Positions 1 through 8,740 of a DNA stretch of 64,000 nucleotides are shown here, piece after piece. This stretch comes from Rhizobium sp. CF080 (GTDB lineage Bacteria; Pseudomonadota; Alphaproteobacteria; Rhizobiales; Rhizobiaceae), in the NCBI RefSeq assembly GCF_000282095.2, contig NZ_AKKC02000004.1:1054001-1118000 (forward strand), read 5' to 3'. The first letter of the stretch is position 1. Every line of letters starts with the position of its first letter. A program made the position numbers and the translations under genes. Under the pieces are notes generated by a model. It worked only from the letters and a program-made list of their open reading frames with translations, did not search any database and had not been told where the DNA came from.

Positions 1-294
1 TATGACGATCGTGGTGACGTGAAGATCCTGGGACCCGTCGATCCAATGGTCGCGACCGCCTGGCGACGCGGCCAGCTCGTCGTGGATGAAGCACCGTTGT
101 CTTTCGTCGTATCCGAATTGAACAGGCACTTTTCCGGGCGAATCGTCATTCTTGGAGACACGCTCGCCCATCGCCGCGTCAGCGGAACATTGGCCGTCAC
201 CGATATCCCGGCAACGCTCGACTTCATCCGCCATGCGCTCGGCGTGACGGTGACGCGTCTCGGCCCGCTGATCGTGCTTAGAAGCGCGACCTGA
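1..294 (+). CDS. FecR-like anti-sigma/signal protein, C-terminal end (partial)
   Basis: The frame is open from base 1, so the gene begins before the window; only about 97 C-terminal residues are seen. The visible part has the pattern of the periplasmic FecR C-terminal domain: a WRRGQLVV segment, then a segment on remodelling of short hydrophobic strands (VSELNRHF, VSGTLAVTD) and an ending like the secretin/TonB short fold (LDFIRHALGVTVTR). In this family the protein passes a signal from a loaded TonB-dependent receptor to an ECF sigma factor. The receptor with a matching signalling domain follows 125 bp downstream, which supports the call. The sigma factor gene would lie left of the window. 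Confidence 0.8.
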   Translation, partial: YDDRGDVKILGPVDPMVATAWRRGQLVVDEAPLSFVVSELNRHFSGRIVILGDTLAHRRVSGTLAVTDIPATLDFIRHALGVTVTRLGPLIVLRSAT

Positions 295-368
295 AAGAAT
301 CTTGATCAACAGAGTCCTGAATTCCCGCGTCCAATCGTCAACCTCATGAGCGATCGCGTTGATCGTGG

Positions 369-395
369 ATCGGCGGCGGAAGGGGCGCCGCCGAT
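369..395. other. Perfect hairpin between fecR-like gene and receptor gene
   Basis: ATCGGCGGCG (369-378) and CGCCGCCGAT (386-395) form a perfect 10-bp stem with a 7-nt loop. No T-run follows, so it is not a classical intrinsic terminator. Its place between the regulator and the receptor fits an attenuating or mRNA-processing element. Function is inferred. Confidence 0.5.
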
Positions 396-419
396 AGAGG
401 CGTACACCTGGGGACTCTA

Positions 420-2783
420 ATGACGGGACTTGATCTTCAAAAGTATATCGACGGGCTTGGCGGGGGTATCCGGCTCTCTTTGCTTGCCGGGACGATTTTG
501 GGCAGCGGCGGAGCGTTTCATGCCACCGCGCAGACTGCACCCGCAGAGCAATCGGCGGTTCGGCCGATTTCCGTCGCAGCAGGACCGCTGACACCGGCCC
601 TCAACCGTCTGGCTGCTCAGACAGGATTGCAGATCCTGTTCGATGCCGACGTCACGCGGGGTAAGACGACGAACGGCGTGAATGGAACTCTGACGCCACG
701 CGCGGCCTTGACGGCCGTGCTCGCCGGAACTGGTGTAACCGCGCGCTTTGCCGGCAGCAATCAGATTACATTGGTCGAAAGTTCATTGGGTGCAGCCGCC
801 GCAGGGGACGCCGACGCCGCGACTACTTTGAAGCCCATCGTGATCTACGGTTCGCGGGATTCGACCACTCTTCAGGACACGAGTTCGAGCGTTACCCTTG
901 CGACGTCCGACCAGATAGCCCAAAGCCAGCTCCAGAGTTTCCGGGATGCCTTCCGGCGCATGGCGAACGTGATGGACGCCGACTGGGTGAACGGCGGCTT
1001 CATTCTTCGTGGCCTCAACTCGGAAGGGTTTGCCTCAGGCAGCGCTCCCATCGGTTCCCTCTATATCGACGGAGTGCTCCAATCTCAGGACGGCACGCGG
1101 CGAGGGGCGAGGGGACTCTGGGACGTCGAGCAGGTCGAGGTCTACCGCGGGCCGCAGTCGACGCTGAGCGGCCGAGCGGCGATGGCCGGCGCGATCTACG
1201 TGAAAACCAAGGATCCGACTTTCGAACGGGAAGTCGAGGTATCCGGTACCGTTGGTTCCAATAACCTCGTGGGCACGGACGTGATGGTCAATGTCCCGCT
1301 TCTTGAGGACCAGATTGCAGCGCGCGTTTCCGCCTCCTTCGAGCGCAGCAGCAGCGACCTGCACTATCCGACCTATACCGGCTTCGACCGCTACGACGAT
1401 TGGACGACCGACCTCTATTATAACATCCGGGGGAAGCTGCTGTTCGAACCGGCGGAAATGCCGGAGCTGCGGGCAGTTCTCAGCTATTCCTTCTCGCACG
1501 ACTCTCCGAATGAACGGGACGTCGGCGGACCGGGAATCGGTTGGAGTTGGGATGACGAGCGCGGCGATATCAACGCCCCGGTCTTCACCGAACCGCGCAC
1601 TAGCAAGGTGCATAATGTCGGTCTTGAGATCACCTACGATATCACCGACGCCTTGCGGCTGACATCGCAGACGGGGTTCAGTCATACCTATACCGATCGC
1701 TCGTCGATCAACTATGGCACGCCGGGCGAAACCGACGTTCTCCACGGCGATCGCAATGACAATCTCCTCTCCCAGGAATTGCGGCTGAACTACGAGCGCG
1801 ACGAATGGACGTGGGTGGCTGGTCTGCGCGGCGGCTACGAGGATTACGACAACAGGTGGGATAGGACGATTGGCGGTGCGACAACGATCAGCCGAACCAA
1901 ATCCAAGACCTATAATCTCGCAGCCTTCGGCGAGGTGACCTATGAGTTTGTCCCGACGTGGAAAGCGACGGTTGGTGGACGTTTCGACTACACGAACATC
2001 TCGTTCCGAGATCTCGCCTATGGCGACGATTTCGACGAAACCCACTTCCTGCCGAAGATCGGCATCTCGAAGGACTTTGGCGACAACCACACGGTCGGCT
2101 TCGTTTACTCGCAAGGCTTCAGGACGGGCGGCGTCGGCTACGACTTCCTTCTCGGTCAAACCTATACCTACAAGCCGGAAAAAGCCGAAAACTACGAGAT
2201 CTTCTACAAAGGCCGGCTCTTGGATGAGCGCCTGACGCTCAATGCCAACCTCTTCTACACGGATTTCAAGGACCAGCAGGTCGAGATTGTCGACTTTGCG
2301 ACATTCAATATCGTCACCGGGAATGCCGCCTCGTCCCGGTCCTGGGGTTTTGAAATCGAGCCGACCTTCCAGGTTACCGAACAATTCTCGGCCTTCCTTT
2401 CGGTCGGCTACGTCAACACCCGGTTCAGCAAAGACAGCATGCATTACCTTGTCGAGCTGGCGGGCTACCCGTTCCCCGAAGCTCCCAAATGGTCGGTGGG
2501 ACTGGGCGGCCGGTATGATTTCGAGAGCGGTTTCTATGTGGGTGCGGACATGAAATACACGTCCGACTATATGTCGCGCCTGAGCTTCTCGCCACCCAAC
2601 GACTTTGTCGATGCGAGAACGATCGTCAACGTTCAGACTGGCTACAAGAAGGACAATTGGGAGATCAACCTGTTCGCGGAAAATCTGCTGGACGAAAAGT
2701 ACTTCACCTATATGGACGACAATACCTACGCCACTCTCGGCGAGCGCCGAAGCTTCGGACTGAACGTGAGGGCGAAATTCTGA
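420..2783 (+). CDS. TonB-dependent ferric-siderophore receptor with N-terminal signalling domain (FecA/FpvA type)
   Basis: 787 residues. After a hydrophobic leader (about residues 16-40) comes a secretin/TonB N-terminal domain (about 50-118, with the typical ALNRLAAQTGLQILFDAD stretch). Then follow a plug domain (about 140-280, with ILRGLNSEGF and VEVYRGPQSTLSGR) and a long beta-barrel that ends in the phenylalanine usual for outer membrane proteins. The signalling domain marks a transducer receptor that talks to a FecR protein, and one lies just upstream. The start at 420 has a GGGGAC element 6-11 bp before it. The next gene overlaps its stop by one base. The exact siderophore cannot be read from sequence. 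Confidence 0.93.
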   Translation: MTGLDLQKYIDGLGGGIRLSLLAGTILGSGGAFHATAQTAPAEQSAVRPISVAAGPLTPALNRLAAQTGLQILFDADVTRGKTTNGVNGTLTPRAALTAVLAGTGVTARFAGSNQITLVESSLGAAAAGDADAATTLKPIVIYGSRDSTTLQDTSSSVTLATSDQIAQSQLQSFRDAFRRMANVMDADWVNGGFILRGLNSEGFASGSAPIGSLYIDGVLQSQDGTRRGARGLWDVEQVEVYRGPQSTLSGRAAMAGAIYVKTKDPTFEREVEVSGTVGSNNLVGTDVMVNVPLLEDQIAARVSASFERSSSDLHYPTYTGFDRYDDWTTDLYYNIRGKLLFEPAEMPELRAVLSYSFSHDSPNERDVGGPGIGWSWDDERGDINAPVFTEPRTSKVHNVGLEITYDITDALRLTSQTGFSHTYTDRSSINYGTPGETDVLHGDRNDNLLSQELRLNYERDEWTWVAGLRGGYEDYDNRWDRTIGGATTISRTKSKTYNLAAFGEVTYEFVPTWKATVGGRFDYTNISFRDLAYGDDFDETHFLPKIGISKDFGDNHTVGFVYSQGFRTGGVGYDFLLGQTYTYKPEKAENYEIFYKGRLLDERLTLNANLFYTDFKDQQVEIVDFATFNIVTGNAASSRSWGFEIEPTFQVTEQFSAFLSVGYVNTRFSKDSMHYLVELAGYPFPEAPKWSVGLGGRYDFESGFYVGADMKYTSDYMSRLSFSPPNDFVDARTIVNVQTGYKKDNWEINLFAENLLDEKYFTYMDDNTYATLGERRSFGLNVRAKF

Positions 2784-3721
2784 TGTCCCTGCCCGCAGTC
2801 CCGATCCTGAGAGCGGTTTTCACAATGCTTGCCATGCTGCTGGGCGCCGGGCTTCCGGCGCTTGCCTGCGAGGGCCGAAGCATCAGCGAAAACATCTATA
2901 TGGCGCCGGCCTGCGTGCCGCAGGAACCGCAGCGCATCGTCGTCCTGGATGGAACCTTCAGCCTCGGAATGACACTCGAACTCGGAGCCCCGGTCGTGGG
3001 CGCACCGATGACCGGGTTTAGCGATGCCGATCTGCTCGGTCGGGCTGTCGCACGGGGCGTAACCGATCTCGGCACACTGAACGAGCCGAGCCTCGAAAGG
3101 ATCATTGCTCTCAAGCCTGATCTGATCATCGGCAGCAGCTTCATGGCTGCACCACATTTCGAGATGCTGAAGCGGATCGCTCCCACGGCGCTCATCGACG
3201 TCACCGACTGGAAGGCATACTTTTCGGCGGTTGCCCACATCGTCGGCCGCGAGGATGCGATGAAGGACATGTTCGCCGCCTATGACCGCCGTATTGCGGA
3301 AATTCGGAGAACGGCACCGAACCTGACCGTATCGGTGGTGCGCATCACATCATGGGATTTTCAGGTCTATCTCGACGGGCCGAACGCTTATGCGCCTTTT
3401 GCCATCCTCAGTGAGGCGGGGATCAAGCGTACCCCCTACGAGACCGCGAACGACGAGACGGCGATGAAACGCCCGGATTGGGAGGATCTCGGCAACCTCA
3501 CCGGCGATGTGCTCCTCTACATCGTCGGAGGGACGAATGACTCCGACAGGAACGGCCGCCACGAGGAGGTCGTGAACAATCCTCTATGGAAGATGCTGCC
3601 CGCGGTCCAGGCCGGGCGGGTCCACCGCGTCGCGTCCGCAAACTGGATAGAGTTCAACGGTCTGGCTTCGGCAAACCGCGTTCTGGACGACATAGAGCGC
3701 TATATTATAGCAGCGCCATGA
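2783..3721 (+). CDS. Periplasmic ferric-siderophore binding protein (FecB/FhuD type)
   Basis: 312 residues when started at the ATG that overlaps the receptor stop (TGATG). This start gives a clean signal peptide (hydrophobic core LRAVFTMLAMLLGAG, cleavage near ALA-C). The rest has the periplasmic-binding-2 layout: RIVVLDGTFSLGMTLELGAPVVG, then SLERIIALKPDLIIGSS, then a C-terminal lobe ending ANRVLDDIERYI. It delivers the iron complex from the receptor to the inner-membrane permease. It overlaps the permease start by four bases, so the unit is translationally coupled. A longer upstream frame exists but lies inside the receptor gene. Confidence 0.9.
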   Translation: MSLPAVPILRAVFTMLAMLLGAGLPALACEGRSISENIYMAPACVPQEPQRIVVLDGTFSLGMTLELGAPVVGAPMTGFSDADLLGRAVARGVTDLGTLNEPSLERIIALKPDLIIGSSFMAAPHFEMLKRIAPTALIDVTDWKAYFSAVAHIVGREDAMKDMFAAYDRRIAEIRRTAPNLTVSVVRITSWDFQVYLDGPNAYAPFAILSEAGIKRTPYETANDETAMKRPDWEDLGNLTGDVLLYIVGGTNDSDRNGRHEEVVNNPLWKMLPAVQAGRVHRVASANWIEFNGLASANRVLDDIERYIIAAP

Positions 3722-4749
3722 ACACGCTTTCCAATAGTGTCAGCTCCACGAAGCGGTTCGATCGCCGCTTTTTGCTGTTCATGACGATGGGTGTTTTGCT
3801 CGGCGTCTCGTCTCTTTGGGCGATGTCGGTAGGTTCGTCCCGTATTCCCATGACCACGATCGTCGACGCGATGATCGAATTCGACGGTTCGCGCGAGCAT
3901 CTCGTCATCTGGACGGTGCGGCTGCCGCGGCTTCTGGCGAGCCTGCTGGTGGGGGCGTCGCTGGCGGTGGCCGGCGCGATCATGCAGGCGGTCACCAACA
4001 ACCCTCTTGCGTCACCCGGACTGCTCGGCGTCAATGCCGGGGCAGCCCTTGCCGTCGTTCTCGCCATCGTTTTCTTCGGGTTCTCATCCAGCAGCGTCTA
4101 CATCTGGTGCGCATTCGGCGGCGCAATGCTGACGGCTATCCTGGTCTACGCCTTGGGCACTGCCGGTCCCGGGGGCGCGACGCCACTCAAGTTGGCGCTG
4201 GCCGGCGCGGTTCTGTCGACCTTTCTTGCCTCGCTGACGACGGCGATCCTGATTTTCGATCGCGACACGCTGGACACGGTGCGCCTGTGGACCATCGGAT
4301 CACTTGCCGGACGGCAGATGGCCAGCGTGATGGCGGTCGTGCCTTATGTCTTCGTCGGTCTCGTCGGCGCTCTTCTGGCCGGACGGCAGATCATGACGTT
4401 GAGCTTCGGCGCTGACGTGGCGCGCTCTCTCGGGCAGAACCAGACATTGTGGCGCCTCCTTGCGGCGGGGATCGTCGTTCTGCTTGCCGGGAGCGCCGTA
4501 TCGCTTGCCGGACCGATCGGTTTTGTCGGCCTGGTGGTTCCGCATATCGGACGAATGGTCGTAGGGGTCGATTATCGCCGGATCATTCCCTTCTGTCTCG
4601 TCGCGGGGCCATTGCTGGTGACGACGGCGGACGCCGTGTTGCGGTATGCCTTCTCCTCGCGCGACATTCCCGTCGGCGCTGCCATGGCCCTGCTGGGTGC
4701 TCCTTTCTTCATCTATCTGGCCCGCTATCGGATCGGGAGCGGCCGATGA
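3718..4749 (+). CDS. FecCD-family iron-siderophore ABC permease, first subunit
   Basis: 343 residues, highly hydrophobic, about nine to ten membrane spans. It carries the family hallmarks: RLPRLLASLLVGASLAVAG near residue 65, NNPLASPGLLGVNAGAA after it, and the coupling-helix region SLAGPIGFVGLVVPHIGR near residue 265. The start is the ATG overlapping the binding protein stop (ATGA). Together with the next gene it forms the heterodimeric channel of a type II importer for ferric siderophores. Confidence 0.93.
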   Translation: MNTLSNSVSSTKRFDRRFLLFMTMGVLLGVSSLWAMSVGSSRIPMTTIVDAMIEFDGSREHLVIWTVRLPRLLASLLVGASLAVAGAIMQAVTNNPLASPGLLGVNAGAALAVVLAIVFFGFSSSSVYIWCAFGGAMLTAILVYALGTAGPGGATPLKLALAGAVLSTFLASLTTAILIFDRDTLDTVRLWTIGSLAGRQMASVMAVVPYVFVGLVGALLAGRQIMTLSFGADVARSLGQNQTLWRLLAAGIVVLLAGSAVSLAGPIGFVGLVVPHIGRMVVGVDYRRIIPFCLVAGPLLVTTADAVLRYAFSSRDIPVGAAMALLGAPFFIYLARYRIGSGR

Positions 4750-5726
4750 TCCGCGTCATGTTCTTCCTCGCCGCCGCGAGCGTCGCCCTGCTGCTCTCGG
4801 CCCTTGTCCAGGGCGACTATCCAGTCTCGTTCGCGGACGTGACGAAGTTCTTCACGCGTGACCCCTCACTTGGCGTGGAGGTGAAGATGATTGTCGGCGA
4901 TCTTCGCTTGCCGCGAGCCCTGACTGCGTTCGCGGTCGGTGCGGCTCTTGCAGTCGCCGGCGCCATTACGCAGTCGGTCCTGCGCAATCCGTTGGCCGAA
5001 CCGGGCCTGCTCGGCATCAACAGCGGTGCGGCATTCGCAGCCATGGTGGCGATTGTCAGTTTGCGCGACGTTCGGCCCGGGCTGCTTCCCATTCTCGCAT
5101 TCACAGGTGCAATGATCATGGCGCTTGCCATCCACATCCTGGCTTTGCGTCGCGGAAACAGTTCGATGCGCATCATCCTGATCGGCATCGGGCTTTCGTC
5201 GCTCGCCGGCGCCGGCGCCAACCTCATTTCCGCGTTCGGCGACGTGGACCGTGTCCAGCGCGCCATGGTCTGGCTCGCCGGCAGCGTGCACGGTTCGGAT
5301 TGGGCGGATGTCGCAGGCATCCTTGTCTGGGCGGTTCCGGCCATGGGCTTGGCGTGGCTTGCGCGAAGGCAACTCGATGCCATCGTCTTCTCCGATGCCA
5401 TCGTCCGCAGCCTCGGCATGCCGATCGATCGCGTGAGGGCACTCCTGATGCTGCTGTGTGCATTGCTGTCGGCCGCCGCTGTTTCGGTTGCCGGCCTCGT
5501 CGGCTTTGTCGGCCTGATCGCGCCGCATCTGGCCCGGCGCCTTGTCGGCCGCGGACATGCGGAGCTGCTACCGGTTGCGGGGTTGATCGGAGGACTGCTT
5601 GTCATGGCGGCGGACCTGATCGGAAGGGTGGTGATCATTCCGGCTGAACTTCCGGCCGGCATCGTCACCGCGCTTGTCGGAGCGCCGGTCTTCGGATGGA
5701 TGATGTGGAGACGCCGATATGTCTGA
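4746..5726 (+). CDS. FecCD-family iron-siderophore ABC permease, second subunit
   Basis: 326 residues. It is a clear paralogue of the preceding permease: LRLPRALTAFAVGAALAVAG, RNPLAEPGLLGINSGAA and AGLVGFVGLIAPHLARR occur in the same order. The start overlaps the previous stop (ATGA), and the ATPase gene starts inside its last codons. A permease pair as two genes is the FecC/FecD and FepD/FepG arrangement, not the fused FhuB one. Confidence 0.93.
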   Translation: MIRVMFFLAAASVALLLSALVQGDYPVSFADVTKFFTRDPSLGVEVKMIVGDLRLPRALTAFAVGAALAVAGAITQSVLRNPLAEPGLLGINSGAAFAAMVAIVSLRDVRPGLLPILAFTGAMIMALAIHILALRRGNSSMRIILIGIGLSSLAGAGANLISAFGDVDRVQRAMVWLAGSVHGSDWADVAGILVWAVPAMGLAWLARRQLDAIVFSDAIVRSLGMPIDRVRALLMLLCALLSAAAVSVAGLVGFVGLIAPHLARRLVGRGHAELLPVAGLIGGLLVMAADLIGRVVIIPAELPAGIVTALVGAPVFGWMMWRRRYV

Positions 5727-6555
5727 ACCTCGCAGGAATGGGAGCGGCAGGCTGCGGGCGGACAACCTCTCGGTCGCTTACGGCAGGACTGTCGTACTGC
5801 GCGATGTCACGCTTGAGATTCCCGAAACCACATTCACCGCGCTGCTTGGTCCGAACGGCAGCGGCAAATCGACGACGCTTCGAGCGTTTGCCGGCCTCGT
5901 TCGCCCCAGCGGCGGATCTGTCCGTCTCGACGGTCGATCGATTTCCACCTTGCCGCACCGGCAGATCGCGCTTCGCGTCGGCGTTCTGGCGCAGGGGCCG
6001 CAGGCGCCCGAAGGATTGACCGTCGCCGAACTCGTGCAGCAGGGCCGTTTTCCGCATCAGACCCTGTTCTCGCGCTGGTCTTCGCTAGATGAGGCGGCAT
6101 GCGATCTGGCGCTTTCCCTGACGGGAATGCGGGACCTCGCAAGCCGGCCGCTGGATAGTCTGTCCGGCGGACAACGGCAGCGTGCCTGGATCGCCATGAC
6201 GCTCGCCCAGGAGACCGGCATTCTTCTGCTCGACGAGCCGACCACCTATCTCGACCTGGCCCACCAGATCGAGGTCATGGAATTGATCGCAATGCTGGTG
6301 AGGGATCACAAGAAGACGGTCGTCGCGGTGCTGCACGACATCAATCAGGCTGCGCGGTACGCCGACCATATCGCACTTTTGGCGGCGGGCAGGCTGGTGG
6401 CGCTCGGATCGGCGAGGTCCGTGCTCACGGCCGAGACGATCGACCAGGTTTTCGGCGTGCCTGCGATGGTCATGGACGATCCTGTAACCGGCGCCCCGAT
6501 GTGCGTGCCACTTTCGCGTGCTGTTCCCGTGCGCGACCTGGGGCGGGCGTCATGA
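5719..6555 (+). CDS. Iron-siderophore ABC transporter ATPase (FecE/FhuC type)
   Basis: 278 residues. Walker A GPNGSGKS is at about 44-51, the signature LSGGQ at about 148-153, and Walker B ILLLDEPT at about 168-175, followed by a D-loop and switch histidine in VAVLHDINQAARYADH. These are typical of the iron-chelate/B12 ATPase family. It overlaps the permease gene by 8 bp and the FhuF-like gene by 4 bp. Confidence 0.94.
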   Translation: MSEPRRNGSGRLRADNLSVAYGRTVVLRDVTLEIPETTFTALLGPNGSGKSTTLRAFAGLVRPSGGSVRLDGRSISTLPHRQIALRVGVLAQGPQAPEGLTVAELVQQGRFPHQTLFSRWSSLDEAACDLALSLTGMRDLASRPLDSLSGGQRQRAWIAMTLAQETGILLLDEPTTYLDLAHQIEVMELIAMLVRDHKKTVVAVLHDINQAARYADHIALLAAGRLVALGSARSVLTAETIDQVFGVPAMVMDDPVTGAPMCVPLSRAVPVRDLGRAS

Positions 6556-7292
6556 CGGACATCGCTGATCTCACCACGCTGTTCACAGGGCCGCTCGCTC
6601 CGCATGCCGGAAAATTCCTTCTCGCGAAGGACCGCCCGCCGCAGATGGCGGGGACGGACATTCTCGACCCCTGGAAGCTCTCGGAACTGATCGAAAGCTT
6701 CGGTGCGCGCCATTATCCCGGGGGCGACCGACGGGCCATTGCGTCAATCTGGTCCAAGGCCCATTTCTCCATTCTCATGCCTCCCTACCTGATCCTTTCG
6801 CTAGTCTACGACCGGATTGCCAATGTCGGGCTGGACGAAATTGGGCTGTCGTTCGGTGTGCACGGTGACACGCAGCACCTTCACCTGCCGGACACGGGAA
6901 AACCCGCCGGAAACGTCGGCACCCATGACCGTTTCGCCGGCCTGATGGATCAGCATATCGCGCCGCTGGCAAACACTTTGAACCGGATCAGTTCGATTTC
7001 GCGTAACGTCATCTGGAGCAATGCCGGCAACAGCTTCGAATTGACCCTCTCGAAAATAGAAAAGGCAATCGGGAAGAGCCGAGGGGTCGTGCAAGCGCGT
7101 GAGCTTTTGGCGATCAGACAACTTCCCAATCGCAAAGCAAACCCGCTCGCCGAACCTGTTCGGTATTTGAAGAACGAGGATGTCGATTGCCGACAGCGGC
7201 GCGTATGTTGTGCTCGCTACCTCATTCCGGCTTTGAGCCTATGCTCCTCGTGCCCATTACCTCGACGGCCGGATGAACGCGGCTCCAGCTAA
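6552..7292 (+). CDS. fhuF: FhuF-like ferric-siderophore reductase with C-terminal 2Fe-2S site
   Basis: 246 residues from the ATG overlapping the ATPase stop. The C-terminus has the FhuF cysteine pattern C219-C220-x10-C231-x2-C234 (CCARYLIPALSLCSSCP), which binds an unusual 2Fe-2S cluster in this family. The N-terminal part (SILMPPYLILSLVYDR) fits the FhuF/IucA-like fold. In the cytoplasm such proteins reduce ferric hydroxamate complexes to release iron. As last gene of the uptake unit it suggests a hydroxamate-type ligand; this is family-based inference. Confidence 0.85.
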   Translation: MTDIADLTTLFTGPLAPHAGKFLLAKDRPPQMAGTDILDPWKLSELIESFGARHYPGGDRRAIASIWSKAHFSILMPPYLILSLVYDRIANVGLDEIGLSFGVHGDTQHLHLPDTGKPAGNVGTHDRFAGLMDQHIAPLANTLNRISSISRNVIWSNAGNSFELTLSKIEKAIGKSRGVVQARELLAIRQLPNRKANPLAEPVRYLKNEDVDCRQRRVCCARYLIPALSLCSSCPLPRRPDERGSS

Positions 7293-7368
7293 AGTGACCT
7301 GTCGTGAAGGCAAAGTTGGATGTTCTACCCGGCCAAGCAGGAGGCCCAATGCAATCGGCATTTGAGAG

Positions 7369-8514
7369 TTAAGTCGCCGAAATGGCCTTCATCATGGCAA
7401 TCACTCTCTGATCCAGTCTGTCGTTGACCGGAAGTGTTTCGGACGCTTGGCGCACGATGACCGTTTTGGTAGCGCGGTCTATCCAGACCTGCTGTCCATG
7501 GATGCCCATGCCGGCAAGCGCGCCGGTGCCGGTCTCGTACCAGAAGTATCGATAACTGCCGCCCGGATAGAGTAACCGTTGTTCGCCCGCCGCCCAGACC
7601 TCACGATTGCCGCCCTCCCAGAGTTCATCGACCAGACGCTTGGGCAAGATGCCATGCCCGCCGGTTCGAACCAGTTCGCCAAGACGTGTCAGATCGCGGG
7701 CAGTCATCGAAAGACCGCCGGAGGCGCGCGCGTTGCCGGCGCGATCCACCGTCAGGAACGCGTCGGCATGTGCGCCCAACGGTTTCCATATGGCATTCTC
7801 AAATAGCTCGGCATAACGCTGCCCGCCGGCGGCTTCGATCACAAGTGCCGCCATGTCGGCATTCGGAGAGCGATAGGCATGGTGCGTTCCATGCTCATGT
7901 GCCGCGCGCGGTAGCGAGCACAGAAGCTCACGCAAGGTCGGCGTGGGCTCGTCGGGGTGTTCGGGGTTCCAGAGCATTGCACGCCGATAGCGGTCGTAGT
8001 CGCCGCTCTTGTCCAGATAGGCTTCGCTGAAGTCGATGGCGACGGTCATGGTCAGGAGATCCTTGACCTTGAGGTCACCATAGGCCGAGCCTTGGGCGTC
8101 CGGCACGTAGGTAGAGACCAGTTCGTCGAGCGAAAGCGCGCCGCGATCGATCAGGATGCCGGCAAGCAGACCGGTGACCGATTTGGAAATCGAGAAGATG
8201 ATATGCGGTCTGTCGGGGTCGAAATGAGCGGCCTGCCATTCGGCAATGATCTCACCGTCCCGCATTATGACCAGCGCGTCGCTTTCACTCTCCTCGAGAA
8301 AATCCGAAAGGCCGATCGTCTCGCCGGCCAGATTGTCGACCGCTAGCTTCGCAAAGTCGCCGAGATCGAGTGCCGGTTTTTCCGGTTTGCGGGTACTGCG
8401 GATCACTGTCGATGGCACGAATTCCGAGACGTTCTGGAACGACCAGGTCGAATAGGGGCGTGCCCGCCAGTTGGACAGATCGATGTCCGCGCGCGTGAAG
8501 GAATGGCTGGTCAT
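7369..8514 (-). CDS. Serine hydrolase, class C beta-lactamase/NylB-like family (paralogue 1)
   Basis: 381 residues, no signal peptide, so probably cytoplasmic. The SxxK catalytic pair lies in FSISKSVTGLLAG (S108, K111), and a Tyr-containing second motif in YRSPNADMAALV. This arrangement is found in 6-aminohexanoate-oligomer hydrolases (NylB), EstB-type esterases and class C penicillin-recognising enzymes. It aligns along its whole length with the product at 34871-36013 (380 residues; shared NWRARPYSTWSFQN and GNARASGGLSMTARDL stretches) and less closely with 8741-9937. A GCGATC palindrome lies 65 bp upstream. The substrate is likely an amide or ester; which one is unknown. Confidence 0.85.
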   Translation of the reverse strand: MTSHSFTRADIDLSNWRARPYSTWSFQNVSEFVPSTVIRSTRKPEKPALDLGDFAKLAVDNLAGETIGLSDFLEESESDALVIMRDGEIIAEWQAAHFDPDRPHIIFSISKSVTGLLAGILIDRGALSLDELVSTYVPDAQGSAYGDLKVKDLLTMTVAIDFSEAYLDKSGDYDRYRRAMLWNPEHPDEPTPTLRELLCSLPRAAHEHGTHHAYRSPNADMAALVIEAAGGQRYAELFENAIWKPLGAHADAFLTVDRAGNARASGGLSMTARDLTRLGELVRTGGHGILPKRLVDELWEGGNREVWAAGEQRLLYPGGSYRYFWYETGTGALAGMGIHGQQVWIDRATKTVIVRQASETLPVNDRLDQRVIAMMKAISAT

Positions 8515-8559
8515 GGTGTCCCCGCTTTGGCTGGCCGCCGCATCGCGGCCGATTATCTC

Positions 8560-8567
8560 GCGATCGC
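8560..8567. promoter_or_regulatory. Extra GCGATCGC half-site-like element
   Basis: An isolated GCGATCGC lies 12 bp from the full palindrome at 8579. It may be an accessory contact for the same regulator, or chance. Confidence 0.3.
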
Positions 8568-8578
8568 ATTTCTACAGC

Positions 8579-8600
8579 GCGATCGCAGATCATGCAATAT
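8579..8600. promoter_or_regulatory. Candidate operator, site A of the GCGATC regulon
   Basis: GCGATC-GCA-GATC is followed by AT and GCAATAT. The 13-bp core is identical in five of the eight sites in this window. It lies between two divergent serine hydrolase genes (7369-8514 minus, 8741-9937 plus) and could control both. Confidence 0.7.
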
Positions 8601-8625
8601 GGAGGGCAATAAGAACGATATTGCA
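8593..8625. promoter_or_regulatory. Inverted repeat TGCAATAT-N17-ATATTGCA
   Basis: A perfect 8-bp inverted repeat (8593-8600 and 8618-8625) whose left arm overlaps site A. ATATTGC is the flank of the best-preserved copy of the regulon operator (site F), so this may be a second binding position for the same regulator. Confidence 0.4.
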
Positions 8626-8740
8626 TAAAATTGTATTGTGAAAATTGAATTTTCTGGAGCGCTTCAGGCGGTTCCCGTCTAGGAAACTCCACCATCATGT
8701 GTCAGATTTTCGATCAAGGATATGTCGAAAGGTTCATCAG

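Noticed and set aside
350..366. GCGATC-GCGTT-GATCGT before the receptor gene, resembling the regulon operator
   Set aside because: Spacer is 5 bp instead of 3 bp and the ATATTGC flanks are missing. GATC-rich strings are common at this GC content, so I did not count it as a ninth site.
1035..2444. Minus-strand open frame of 469 codons inside the receptor gene
   Set aside because: Antisense to a well-supported TonB receptor; no start signal or domain features.
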